Of a stretch of 64,000 nucleotides of DNA, positions 51,155-59,279 are shown in pieces; position 1 is the first letter of the stretch; the number at the start of each line of letters is the position of its first letter. Source of the stretch: Pseudomonas sp. Irchel 3H7 (GTDB lineage: Bacteria; Pseudomonadota; Gammaproteobacteria; Pseudomonadales; Pseudomonadaceae). Where the stretch lies: the NCBI RefSeq assembly GCF_900187605.1, contig NZ_FYEA01000013.1:1-64000 (forward strand), written 5' to 3'. The position numbers were made by a program, and so were the translations under genes. Below the pieces are notes generated by a model that was not told the DNA's origin, made no database searches, and was given only the letters and a program-made list of their open reading frames with translations.

Positions 51155-51307
51155 TAAAAAGCCGGCTTGTGGCCGGCTTCTCGGGGACTGGCTTGGCCTA
51201 TTTTTGGTAAGCCTTGCCAGCCTTCAAAACGTACATCCGGATCTGCGTCCGGCTGTGGGACTTGGTCAGACGTTGGTCTGCCGCGTCGGGCGCTCTCTGA
51301 GCCGCGG
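51155..51307 (-). ncRNA. candidate structured RNA ending in an intrinsic terminator
   Basis: Read on the reverse strand, four small stems follow one another: CCGCG/CGCGG (about 51281-51307), CAGAC/GTCTG (51267-51280), CCGGA/TCCGG (51237-51252) and CTGGC..GGC/GCC..GCCAG (51188-51220). The terminator at 51159-51179 comes next. No open frame with a start codon is present. The same RNA could simply be the tail of the upstream repressor message. No known RNA family was recognised. Confidence 0.3.
51156..51179 (-). terminator. intrinsic terminator on the reverse strand
   Basis: AAGCCGGC and GCCGGCTT form an 8-bp stem with a five-base loop, followed on the reverse strand by TTTTT. It lies about 310 bases after the stop of the XRE-S24 gene, which is far for that gene. 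Confidence 0.75.
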
Positions 51308-51431
51308 GGCGGGTCGATGCGCAAATGTGGGGCGCAGGATACTGAGTTTTGCTTGGGATTCCCAGTCTGAAGTGCGGTTTAGAGCGACTTCTGCGTCAGA
51401 AATCCGGGATTTGTACCGAATGTCCGGGCCT

Positions 51432-51460
51432 CTTCGCGAGCAGGCTCGCTCCCACAGGTT
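51432..51460. repeat. single REP unit
   Basis: This is one copy of the TTCGCGAGCAGGCTCGCTCC motif without an inverted partner nearby, unlike the other copies in the window. It lies just downstream of the XRE-S24 gene. Apart from this and the candidate RNA, the 51020-51488 stretch shows nothing. Confidence 0.7.
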
Positions 51461-51488
51461 CAGTGCGAACTCGAAAAGCTGCATCAAG

Positions 51489-52235
51489 TCAGAGAAACGG
51501 CACCACCGGCCGCCGCTTGCTCACCGTCGACCACCAGAACACCCAGCCCAATATGTGAATCCGTTGCTCTTCAATCTGCGCCGGGTGGAACACTTCGTCC
51601 GGGTATTCGGCGCTGTTGTGGCTGCGCAGGCGCAAGCCGTTGCCGGGCATACGGTGCAGGTATTTGATGCGCAGCATGCCGTCGTGTTCGATGGCGTAGA
51701 TTTCGCCGTCCACCACTTTTGTCAGGCCGCGGTCGATGGCGACGATGGAGCCGTCTTCGATGCGTTCGGCCATGCTGTTGCCGATCATGTGCGCGCAGAT
51801 GGCGTCGGCGTGGCGGATTTCCAGTTGATCCAGTGGTGCACGCAGCAGGCGGATGGACAGGTCCGGGTCCTGAATGACGTGGGTTTTGTCGGAGCCGTTG
51901 GTCAGGGGTGTTTCTTTGAAGAAGGCCAGTTCAATGTCGTTGGGATGGATAAAACGGTAGGCGCCCTGGGGATCGTGGGCGTCGAAGCTGTCGCCGTTGC
52001 TGGCAGGCGGAGTGAGGCTCGGCAGCTCTTTTGTGCCTTCGCCGGTTTTCAGCCATTCGCTGTTGACGGACAGCAGGCGTGAGACTTCTTCCATGCGATA
52101 CGCCGGGACGCCCCGGGTGTACCAGTTGTGGACATTTTGGGCTTCCGTGCCCCAGAACTTTGCGAAACCCGTTGTCGAGATGTTCGCAGCTTCCAGGAGT
52201 GCCTTGAATCTTGGACCGCTAGTGTTCTTTCTCAT
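51489..52235 (-). CDS. XRE-S24 (LexA/CI-type) repressor, PrtR-like
   Basis: This 248-residue repressor has an N-terminal helix-turn-helix (FAKFWGTEAQNVHNWYTRGVP in part, about 24-44) and a C-terminal S24 peptidase domain. IGNSMAERIEDGSIVAID holds the likely catalytic Ser, and RIKYLHRM the Lys. Such proteins self-cleave with RecA after DNA damage and control phage or pyocin genes. No such genes adjoin it. The ATG at 52235 fits the family; an upstream extension of 93 codons is unlikely. A CGGTTT palindrome lies in its promoter. Confidence 0.85.
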   Translation of the reverse strand: MRKNTSGPRFKALLEAANISTTGFAKFWGTEAQNVHNWYTRGVPAYRMEEVSRLLSVNSEWLKTGEGTKELPSLTPPASNGDSFDAHDPQGAYRFIHPNDIELAFFKETPLTNGSDKTHVIQDPDLSIRLLRAPLDQLEIRHADAICAHMIGNSMAERIEDGSIVAIDRGLTKVVDGEIYAIEHDGMLRIKYLHRMPGNGLRLRSHNSAEYPDEVFHPAQIEEQRIHILGWVFWWSTVSKRRPVVPFL

Positions 52236-52263
52236 AAACACGGAGTCTACGGCCGTGCCAGAG

Positions 52264-52279
52264 CGGTTTGAATAAACCG
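52264..52279. promoter_or_regulatory. candidate operator of the XRE-S24 repressor
   Basis: CGGTTT-gaat-AAACCG is a perfect 16-base palindrome 29 bases upstream of the repressor start. It suits autorepression by a CI-like dimer. Confidence 0.4.
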
Positions 52280-52405
52280 GACGTTCAAAAACGGGCTGAA
52301 TTTTGCGACGGGATGTAAGACGATCTTGTGGGAAATTACACAGGCTAAAACTTTTCTGTAGTCCGCCATAAACACTCTGTTTAAGACGGCTTTTGCCGAG
52401 CACAA

Positions 52406-52430
52406 AAAACCCCGGATCAACCGGGGTTTT
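52406..52430 (-). terminator. intrinsic terminator of ppa
   Basis: AAAACCCCGG and CCGGGGTTTT form a 10-bp stem with a five-base loop. The reverse strand continues with a run of T, and the stem begins 28 bases after the ppa stop. Confidence 0.9.
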
Positions 52431-52458
52431 CTTCAAGCCTCGCGCGTAGCGCAGGTGC

Positions 52459-52986
52459 TTAGCCTTTGTAGGCGGCAACCGACTTGGTGATCGCTTCGCG
52501 GGCGGCGTCTGCACCGGCCCAGCCTTCGATCTTGACCCATTTGCCTTTCTCGAGATCTTTGTAGTTCGCGAAGAAGTGCTCGATCTGCTGGATCAGCAGT
52601 GGCGGCAGGTCGGTGTATTCCTTCACATCGACGTACAGCTGGGACAGCTTGTCGTGTGGCACTGCGATGACTTTGGCATCGCCGCCGCCGTCGTCAGTCA
52701 TGTTCAGGATGCCGACTGGACGCGCGCGGATCACCGAGCCTGGCGCAACCGGATAAGGGGTCACAACCAGCACGTCGAGGGGATCACCGTCGTCAGCCAG
52801 GGTGTTCGGGATGTAACCGTAGTTGGCCGGGTAGAACATTGGGGTGGCCATGAAACGGTCAACGAACAGGCAATCGCTGTCTTTGTCGATTTCGTATTTG
52901 ATCGGCGCGTGGTTGGCCGGAATCTCGATCGCGACGTAGATGTCGTTCGGCAGGTCTTTGCCAGCCGGAATCTTGCTGTAGCTCAT
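52459..52986 (-). CDS. ppa: inorganic pyrophosphatase Ppa
   Basis: This 175-residue soluble enzyme splits pyrophosphate and pulls biosynthetic reactions forward. Metal- and substrate-binding segments are present: KYEIDKDSDCLFVDRF near residue 30, NYGYIPNTLADDGDPLDVLV in part near 53-72, and DKLSQLYVDVKEYTDLP. The ATG at 52986 is the family start. It has its own terminator. Confidence 0.96.
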   Translation of the reverse strand: MSYSKIPAGKDLPNDIYVAIEIPANHAPIKYEIDKDSDCLFVDRFMATPMFYPANYGYIPNTLADDGDPLDVLVVTPYPVAPGSVIRARPVGILNMTDDGGGDAKVIAVPHDKLSQLYVDVKEYTDLPPLLIQQIEHFFANYKDLEKGKWVKIEGWAGADAAREAITKSVAAYKG

Positions 52987-53098
52987 TGGGCGTTGCCCCC
53001 GTAGTTGACCAAAAACACTTGGCCGGATTGACCAAAAAGTGGCGGCGATTATAGGCATATTCTGCCGTCGGCGCCATGTACCGAAAGTCGTGCAGAGC

Positions 53099-53911
53099 TT
53101 AGTCGTGCGCCTGATAGACCGGGTCTGTGGCCTGAAGTTGCCGTAACCGGCTCAACGGGTCCTGACGGTAGAAAAGCTGTAGCTGCGCATAGACCTGTGG
53201 ATAAGCCTCGTGCAGCAGATCCGGGGCGCTGAAAAAGTACTCGCTGGTAACGGCAAAGAATTCGGCCGGGTTCTCGGCGGCGTAGGGATCTATGGCGGTT
53301 TCGGCGTCAGGATTGCGATCGAGCTGACGGTTGAGATCGTCGTAGGCGTGTTGCATCACTTCGGCCCAGTCGCTGACGCGCATGTCAGCATGCAGTGGCG
53401 GCAGGCCGTTGGCGTCGCCATTGAGCATGTCGAGTTTGTGCGCCAGTTCGTGGATCACCAGGTTATAGCCTTCCCAGCCACCACTGGCCATCACGCCCGG
53501 CCAGGCGAGGATGATTGGCCCCTGTTGCCAGGCTTCGCCGCTGTGTTCACCGTCCCATTCGTGCTCGATACCGCTGGCGTCGCGATGACGTTGCGGGCTG
53601 AGGAAATCGTCGGGATACAGAACAATCTCGTGAAAACCCTGATACCAGTTCAGGTCGCCCAGATTCAGCAGTGGTAATTGCGCCTGGGCGGCGAGCAGCA
53701 GGCGTTGTTCCTGATGCAGTTCGACGCCGGGCAGGGCGCTCAGGTGTTTGTCCTCGAGGAACAGCACGCAGGCTTCGCGCAGCCACTGGTCTTCGGTAGC
53801 GCTGATACCGTCAAGGAAACTCAGGTGATGGCGCACCCGCTGCCACATCTCGTCGGCAATCGGGTGCCTGGCCAGAATGCGCCGGCGACGCCAGGCGCTC
53901 AGCGACCACAT
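53099..53911 (-). CDS. mtfA: zinc-dependent peptidase MtfA (M90 family)
   Basis: This 270-residue cytoplasmic metallopeptidase has the zinc motif H154-E-L-A-H158 and a further Glu in the ENPAEFFAVTSEYFF segment near residue 215. In E. coli, MtfA inactivates the repressor Mlc and so affects glucose uptake. Pseudomonas lacks that exact circuit, so the target here is unknown. It begins five bases after the DedA gene and is likely co-transcribed with it. Confidence 0.93.
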   Translation of the reverse strand: MWSLSAWRRRRILARHPIADEMWQRVRHHLSFLDGISATEDQWLREACVLFLEDKHLSALPGVELHQEQRLLLAAQAQLPLLNLGDLNWYQGFHEIVLYPDDFLSPQRHRDASGIEHEWDGEHSGEAWQQGPIILAWPGVMASGGWEGYNLVIHELAHKLDMLNGDANGLPPLHADMRVSDWAEVMQHAYDDLNRQLDRNPDAETAIDPYAAENPAEFFAVTSEYFFSAPDLLHEAYPQVYAQLQLFYRQDPLSRLRQLQATDPVYQAHD

Positions 53912-53915
53912 CGGC

Positions 53916-54566
53916 TTAGTGCGATTGGGCTTTGGTGCCGCCGAAACGGCTGCGAACCACGCCGAGGATCATCGGCACCAGCGACAACAGAATGATCGCC
54001 ACCACCAGCAACGACAGGTTTTTCTTGATGAACGGTACGTTGCCGAAGAAGTAGCCCAGCGTCACCAGACCGCCGACCCAGAGGATGGTGCCCAGCACGC
54101 TGAAACCGAAGAAGCGCGGGTATGGCATCTTCGCTACGCCGGCGACGAACGGCGCAAAGGTACGGATGATCGGCAGGAAGCGCGCCAGGGTTACGGTCTT
54201 GCCGCCATGCTTGTCGTAGAAGTCGTGGGTTTTTTGCAGGTAATCGCGACGGAAGATTTTCGAGTTCGGGTTGCTGAACAGTTTCTCGCCAGCCGTTCGT
54301 CCGATCACGTAGTTGGTGCTGTCGCCAAGGATCGCCGCGAGCATCAGCAGGCCGCCCAACAGCACCGGATCCATGCCACCGCCAGCCGCAACGGCACCGG
54401 CAATGAACAGCAACGAGTCACCCGGCAGGAAGGGCATCACTACCAGACCGGTTTCACAGAAGATCACCAGAAACAGGATGGCGTAGATCCATGGCCCATA
54501 GTTGTTCACCAGCAAATCGAGGTACACATCGAGATGCAGGATAAGGTCGAGCGGGTTGAAATCCAT
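53916..54566 (-). CDS. DedA family membrane protein
   Basis: This 216-residue inner-membrane protein has the DedA/SNARE-associated layout. Segments include FCETGLVVMPFLPGDSLLF near residue 40, GDSTNYVIGRTAGEKLF near 84, and GGKTVTLARFLPIIRTFAPFVAGVA near 120-144 (in part) with the essential Arg residues. There are five or six membrane segments. The family helps lipid-carrier recycling and membrane potential maintenance. It is followed by mtfA after four bases. Confidence 0.92.
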   Translation of the reverse strand: MDFNPLDLILHLDVYLDLLVNNYGPWIYAILFLVIFCETGLVVMPFLPGDSLLFIAGAVAAGGGMDPVLLGGLLMLAAILGDSTNYVIGRTAGEKLFSNPNSKIFRRDYLQKTHDFYDKHGGKTVTLARFLPIIRTFAPFVAGVAKMPYPRFFGFSVLGTILWVGGLVTLGYFFGNVPFIKKNLSLLVVAIILLSLVPMILGVVRSRFGGTKAQSH

Positions 54567-54756
54567 GGGGGCACCTGTGTGACGGCCCGACTCGGCAGGC
54601 CTGTGCGGATGACTTCGTGTAAGCCTACAGCGGGGTGTAGTTTTTCTTACAAGCCGGAAAGCTCGGGATTATACGGTCTGAAGGATGAAAAGCGCGTTGG
54701 TTTTGTAGCGGGGGATGTCGGGATGTGAACAATTGTCAGGCTGCATTCGGCGTGGC

Positions 54757-54776
54757 TGAGGGAGCGGGCTCCCTCA
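54757..54776. terminator. palindromic hairpin after the GNAT gene
   Basis: TGAGGGAGC and GCTCCCTCA form a 9-bp perfect palindrome, 20 bases past the stop codon of the reverse-strand GNAT gene. There is no T run. The 54567-54795 gap otherwise holds nothing evident. Confidence 0.4.
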
Positions 54777-54795
54777 TCACACGTTGCCTGTGCGG

Positions 54796-55257
54796 TCAGA
54801 GCTCTTCGCTGATCGGCAGCACGTAGTTCTTGAACTCGGTGTCTTCCTTGAACCCGATGGACTCGTAGGTTTTCTGCGCGACTTCATTGTTGCTGCTGGT
54901 GGAGACGCGCATACGCACCGCCTGGGTTTCCTTGGCCATTTTTTTTGCGGTGCGGATCAGGTTATCGGCGACCAGTTGGCGGCGGGCGTCTTCGGCGACA
55001 TAGATGTCGTTGAGGATCCAGACGCGCTTGAGTGACAGCGAAGAAAAGCTTGGGTACAACTGACAGAACCCCATCAGCTTCTTGTCGTCATCATCGGCCA
55101 GCGCCAGATAGATCACCGACTCCTTGCGGCGCAAGCGTTTTTCGAGGAAGGCGCGGGAGGAATCCGGGTAAGGCAGGGAACCGTAGAACTCGCGATATTT
55201 GACGAACAACGGGGTCAACAAATCCAGATGTTCGAGGGTCGCTTGAATAATCCGCAT
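54796..55257 (-). CDS. GNAT family N-acetyltransferase
   Basis: This 153-residue enzyme has the GNAT fold. LNDIYVAEDARRQLVADNLIRTA (in part) carries a variant of the acetyl-CoA binding R/Q-x-x-G/A loop near residue 80, and NEVAQKTYESIGFKED is the typical C-terminal motif. The acceptor is unknown. The ATG at 55257 agrees with the conserved start; one six codons earlier is possible. No operon partner is clear. Confidence 0.87.
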   Translation of the reverse strand: MRIIQATLEHLDLLTPLFVKYREFYGSLPYPDSSRAFLEKRLRRKESVIYLALADDDDKKLMGFCQLYPSFSSLSLKRVWILNDIYVAEDARRQLVADNLIRTAKKMAKETQAVRMRVSTSSNNEVAQKTYESIGFKEDTEFKNYVLPISEEL

Positions 55258-55372
55258 GATAGGTCTCGTCTTCAAGTGGCTGTCTTCAACTGCTCTGACG
55301 GCGATGGGAAACCCGTGCGGCCGTGCATCGATCCTGCCTGAAACCTGCGCAGAAACGCAATGCGGAAACGGT

Positions 55373-56206
55373 TCAGGCAGGGGGCGGGCCGAGTAGGAAG
55401 TTTCCTTTCATGTCCGCACCGGCGTCCGACTCCAGCGTCTGAACCTGTGCTTCGTCCTTCAGATTCACGCCCGACAGCTGTCTGCGACAAGCTTCCCGCA
55501 TCAAGTACAGCAAGCGATGCGCCGCCATGCCGTAGCTCAAGCCTTCGAGCCGTACATTGGAAATGCAGTTGCGGTAGGCGTCGGTCAGGCCGATCTTTGG
55601 ATTGTAGGTGAAATATAAACCGAGGCTGTCCGGTGAACTGAGTCCCGGGCGTTCGCCGATCAGCATCACCAGCATTTTTGCGCCGAGCAGTTGGCCGATC
55701 TCATCACCGACGGCAACGCGGCCCTGTTCCACCAGAACAACGGGCGCCATCGACCAGCCGTCGGCGCTCATCTGCTCTTCCAGTCGCGTGAGAAACGGCA
55801 AGGTATGCCGATGCACCGCCAGTGCCGACAAACCGTCAGCCACGACAATTGCCAGATCGACACCGCCCGGATGCGCCGCTGCGTACTCGCGCAAGGCCTG
55901 CGCCGATTCTTCGCTGAGCTTGCGCCCCAGATCCGGGCGTTGCAGGTAGCTGTTGCGATCCACGGCGGCGCTGTGCAGTAACAAGGATTCGCGTCCGCGC
56001 TCGTTCAGTTGCGCGCTGAGTCCGGCATGATCAAATGGCAGATGCACGGCATCACGTGCCTGGGCATGGGCAAATTGAAAATCCAGTTGCGCGCTGGTCG
56101 GCAGGCTGGTGCCGGTGCGGCCGAGAGCGATGCGTGCCGGGGTCAGGCGGCGCAGTTCCAGCCACGGGTTTTGCGGGTCGATGGGCGGTTTTTCCATGTG
56201 ACTCAT
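55373..56206 (-). CDS. eutC: ethanolamine ammonia-lyase small subunit EutC
   Basis: This 277-residue subunit works with EutB and adenosylcobalamin to split ethanolamine into acetaldehyde and ammonia. Family segments are LELRRLTPARIALGRTG near residue 14, DLAIVVADGLSALAV near 122 and LIGERPGLSSPDSLGLYFTY in part near 190-209. The ATG at 56206 overlaps the eutB stop codon as ATGA. No microcompartment genes are present, so acetaldehyde must be handled directly by ExaC. Confidence 0.95.
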   Translation of the reverse strand: MSHMEKPPIDPQNPWLELRRLTPARIALGRTGTSLPTSAQLDFQFAHAQARDAVHLPFDHAGLSAQLNERGRESLLLHSAAVDRNSYLQRPDLGRKLSEESAQALREYAAAHPGGVDLAIVVADGLSALAVHRHTLPFLTRLEEQMSADGWSMAPVVLVEQGRVAVGDEIGQLLGAKMLVMLIGERPGLSSPDSLGLYFTYNPKIGLTDAYRNCISNVRLEGLSYGMAAHRLLYLMREACRRQLSGVNLKDEAQVQTLESDAGADMKGNFLLGPPPA

Positions 56207-57597
56207 CCCAGTTGCGCCAGCGCCTGGCGGAAGGCCGGCGGCAAGTTGTTGCCAAAGCGAACCTTGCCGTCCGCTTGCGTGAAGATGCCCATGTTGGCCA
56301 GCCATTGCTCGAACTCCGGCGCCGGTTTCAGGCCCAGGGTCTGCCGGGCGTAGAGCGCGTCATGAAACGAAGTGGTCTGGTAATTGAGCATGATGTCGTC
56401 GGAGCCGGGGATGCCCATGATGAAGTTGATCCCGGCGACCCCAAGCAACGTCAGCAAGGTGTCCATGTCGTCCTGATCGGCTTCGGCATGGTTGGTGTAG
56501 CAGATGTCGCAACCCATCGGCACGCCGAGCAGCTTGCCGCAGAAATGGTCTTCGAGGCCGGCGCGGATGATCTGTTTACCGTTGTAGAGATACTCCGGGC
56601 CGATAAATCCTACGACGGTGTTCACCAGAAACGGCTTGAAATGTCGTGCTACGGCGTAGGCCCGGGTCTCGCAGGTCTGTTGGTCGACGCCGTGGTGGGC
56701 GTTGGCCGACAGTGCGCTGCCCTGACCGGTTTCGAAATACATCAGGTTCTGCCCGAGAGTGCCGCGGTTCAGGCTCAGACCGGCGTCGTAGCCTTCCTGC
56801 AACACGTTGAGGTTGATGCCGAAACTGGCGTTGGCCGCTTCGGTGCCGGCGATGGACTGGAACACCAGATCCAGCGGCACGCCACGGTTGATCGCCTCTA
56901 TGGAGGTGGTGACGTGGGTGAGCACGCAGGCCTGAGTCGGGATGTCGTAGCGCTGGATGATTGCGTCGAGCATCTCCAGCATCGCGCAGATCGAGGCGAT
57001 GCTGTCGGTGGCCGGGTTGATGCCGATCATCGCGTCGCCATTGCCGTAGAGCAGACCGTCGAGAATGCTCGCGGCGATGCCGGACGGTTCGTCGGTCGGG
57101 TGATTGGGTTGCAGGCGCGTCGACAGCCGTCCGCGCAGGCCGAGAGTGCCGCGAAACTTGGTTACCACGCGAATCTTTTGCGCCACCAGCACCAGATCCT
57201 GCACGCGCATGATCTTCGATGCGGCGGCGACCATTTCCGGGGTCAGGCCGGGGGCGAGGTTGCGCAGGCTGGTTTCGTCGGCGGCGTCGCTGAGCAACCA
57301 GTCGCGGAAACCACCCACGGTGAGGTGGCTGACCACGGCGAAGGCTTGCTTGTCGTGGGTGTCGATGATCAGCCGGGTGACTTCATCGGACTCGTAAGGA
57401 ATCAGCGCTTCCTGCAGGAAATGCGTGAGCGGAATGTCGGCCAACGCCATTTGCGCAGCCACGCGCTCGCCGTCATTGAGCGCGGCGACGCCAGCGAGGA
57501 AGTCCCCGGAGCGCGCCGGGCTGGCCTTGGCCATGACGTCCTTGAGACTGTCGAAGCGATAGGTCTGGGCGCCGACCGTGTGAGCGAAACTGGCCAT
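56203..57597 (-). CDS. eutB: ethanolamine ammonia-lyase large subunit EutB
   Basis: This 464-residue TIM-barrel subunit holds the cobalamin and the active site. Diagnostic segments are NGDAMIGINPATDS near residue 190, CVLTHVTTSIEAI near 228, MYFETGQGSALSANAHHG in part near 298 and MGIPGSDDIMLNYQTTSFHD near 400. The length is normal. It overlaps eutC by four bases and follows eat after 52 bases, in the P. aeruginosa order (PA4025-PA4022 as recalled). Confidence 0.96.
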   Translation of the reverse strand: MASFAHTVGAQTYRFDSLKDVMAKASPARSGDFLAGVAALNDGERVAAQMALADIPLTHFLQEALIPYESDEVTRLIIDTHDKQAFAVVSHLTVGGFRDWLLSDAADETSLRNLAPGLTPEMVAAASKIMRVQDLVLVAQKIRVVTKFRGTLGLRGRLSTRLQPNHPTDEPSGIAASILDGLLYGNGDAMIGINPATDSIASICAMLEMLDAIIQRYDIPTQACVLTHVTTSIEAINRGVPLDLVFQSIAGTEAANASFGINLNVLQEGYDAGLSLNRGTLGQNLMYFETGQGSALSANAHHGVDQQTCETRAYAVARHFKPFLVNTVVGFIGPEYLYNGKQIIRAGLEDHFCGKLLGVPMGCDICYTNHAEADQDDMDTLLTLLGVAGINFIMGIPGSDDIMLNYQTTSFHDALYARQTLGLKPAPEFEQWLANMGIFTQADGKVRFGNNLPPAFRQALAQLG

Positions 57598-57649
57598 ACA
57601 CAATTCTCCGTGACGGCGCAGACCGAGCCTGCGCCGGGATTGTCGGCAC

Positions 57650-59101
57650 TCAGTGCAAGGCTTGTTCAGCCTTCTGGATCGCCGCGAATTCTTCTTCCGG
57701 CGTGCCTGCTACCAAGTGATGTCGACTGTAGAACGCAAAGTAAGCAATTAACACTCCATAGATGACGGCGGCACCGATTACCACCCGTGGATCGACCAGG
57801 AAACCCGCGACCACGGCGATGCACGCCAGCACCAAGGCCACGCCGGAGGTGAAGATGCCGCCCGGTGTGCGGTACGGCCGGTCCATTTTGGGGCGGCGAA
57901 TCCGCAAGGTGATGTGCGCGGCCATCATCAGCACGTAGGAAATGGTTGCGCCGAACACCGCCACCAGAATCAGCAGATCGCCCTGGCCGGTCAGCGACAG
58001 CCCAAAACCGATGATGCCGGGAATCACCAGCGCCAGGACCGGTGCCTTGCTTTTATTGGTTTCGGACAGTTTGCGTGGCAGGTAGCCGGCCCGTGACAGC
58101 GCGAAAATCTGCCGCGAGTACGCGTAGATGATCGAGAAGAAACTCGCGATCAGTCCGGCCAGCCCCACGAGGTTGACGAAACTGCCCATCCAGGTCGAGC
58201 CGCCATAGGCTTTGCTCAACGCTTCGACCAACGGGTTACCGGAGGTCAGCAGCGAGTTGGCGCCCGCACCGCCGGGGCCGACGATCAGAATCAACAGGGC
58301 AAACATGAGCAGCACCAACATGGCGCCGATCAAGCCACGCGGCAGATCACGTTTTGGGTTCTTGGTTTCCTCGGCAGCCAGCGGCACGCCTTCAACGGCA
58401 AGGAAGAACCAGATCGCATAGGGAATCGCCGCCCAGACGCCGACATAGCCGAATGGCAGAAACGAACTGGCACCCGCCGCGGCAGTGACCGGAATGTCGA
58501 GCAGGTTGGCGACGTCGAAGTGCGGCACCATGGCCACCAGAAACACCCCCAGCGCCAACGCGGCGACGGCGGTGATGACAAACATCAGCTTGAGCGCTTC
58601 GCCGACCCCGAATATGTGGATGGCAATGAAAATGATGTAGAAGGCCAGATAGATCATCCAGCCGCCGATGCCGAACAGCGATTCGCAGTAGGCACCGATG
58701 AACACCGCGATAGCCGCAGGGGCAATGGCGTATTCGATGAGAATCGCGGTGCCGGTGAGAAACCCGCCCCACGGCCCGAACGCACTGCGGGCAAAACCGT
58801 AGCCACCGCCAGCGGTGGGGATCATCGAAGACAACTCGGCCAGAGAAAAGCACATGCACAGGTACATGGTGGCCATCAGCAGCGTCGCCAGGAACATGCC
58901 GCCCCAGCCACCCTGAGCGAGGCCGAAGTTCCAACCGGCATAGTCACCGGAAATCACGTAGGCAACGCCCAGACCCACCAGCAGTACCCAGCCGGCGGCA
59001 CCTTTTTTCAGTTCGCGTTGTTGAAAGTAATCCGATCCGACTTTTTCAAAGTCGACGGAGGCGCCGGTCGCCGGAGCGCCAGCCGGGGATTCGCTAGGCA
59101 T
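57650..59101 (-). CDS. eat: ethanolamine permease Eat (APC family)
   Basis: This 483-residue inner-membrane transporter has about twelve helices beginning near residue 33. The N-terminal YVISGDYAGWNFGLAQGGWGG is typical of Eat-type permeases, as is EETKNPKRDLPRGLIGA near 245. It brings in ethanolamine for EutBC. The ATG at 59101 is preceded by AAAGG; the earlier frame extension runs into a repeat and is rejected. A palindromic repeat separates it from exaC. Confidence 0.93.
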   Translation of the reverse strand: MPSESPAGAPATGASVDFEKVGSDYFQQRELKKGAAGWVLLVGLGVAYVISGDYAGWNFGLAQGGWGGMFLATLLMATMYLCMCFSLAELSSMIPTAGGGYGFARSAFGPWGGFLTGTAILIEYAIAPAAIAVFIGAYCESLFGIGGWMIYLAFYIIFIAIHIFGVGEALKLMFVITAVAALALGVFLVAMVPHFDVANLLDIPVTAAAGASSFLPFGYVGVWAAIPYAIWFFLAVEGVPLAAEETKNPKRDLPRGLIGAMLVLLMFALLILIVGPGGAGANSLLTSGNPLVEALSKAYGGSTWMGSFVNLVGLAGLIASFFSIIYAYSRQIFALSRAGYLPRKLSETNKSKAPVLALVIPGIIGFGLSLTGQGDLLILVAVFGATISYVLMMAAHITLRIRRPKMDRPYRTPGGIFTSGVALVLACIAVVAGFLVDPRVVIGAAVIYGVLIAYFAFYSRHHLVAGTPEEEFAAIQKAEQALH

Positions 59102-59156
59102 AGGGTTTACCTTTCTTATTGTTGTATTGGCCCGGCTTTTTTGCCGGTGGGTAGCA

Positions 59157-59268
59157 TGATCGTCCCCACGCTCTGCGTGGGGATGCCTCAACGGACGCTC
59201 TGCGTTCGGCTTTGGTGGGGCGCGGAGCGTACCGGGCAGCATTCCCACGCAGAGCGTGGGAACGATCA
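59157..59268. repeat. inverted repeat of the CCCACGCTCTGCGTGGG class within the ethanolamine locus
   Basis: The outer arms at 59157-59186 and 59239-59268 match in inverted orientation (TGATCG..CCCACGCTCTGCGTGGG with one or two changes), and each arm is itself a small palindrome. The middle holds a degenerate third copy. It sits between exaC and eat and could set their relative expression. Confidence 0.82.
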
Positions 59269-59279
59269 GTGCTGCAGGT

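Noticed and set aside
51266..51487. A 73-codon reverse-strand open frame
   Set aside because: It has no ribosome site or family likeness and spans a REP unit. The region is better explained as non-coding.
51489..52235. Part of a pyocin or prophage cluster
   Set aside because: The neighbours are ppa and a diguanylate cyclase. No structural, lysis or integrase genes occur in the window.
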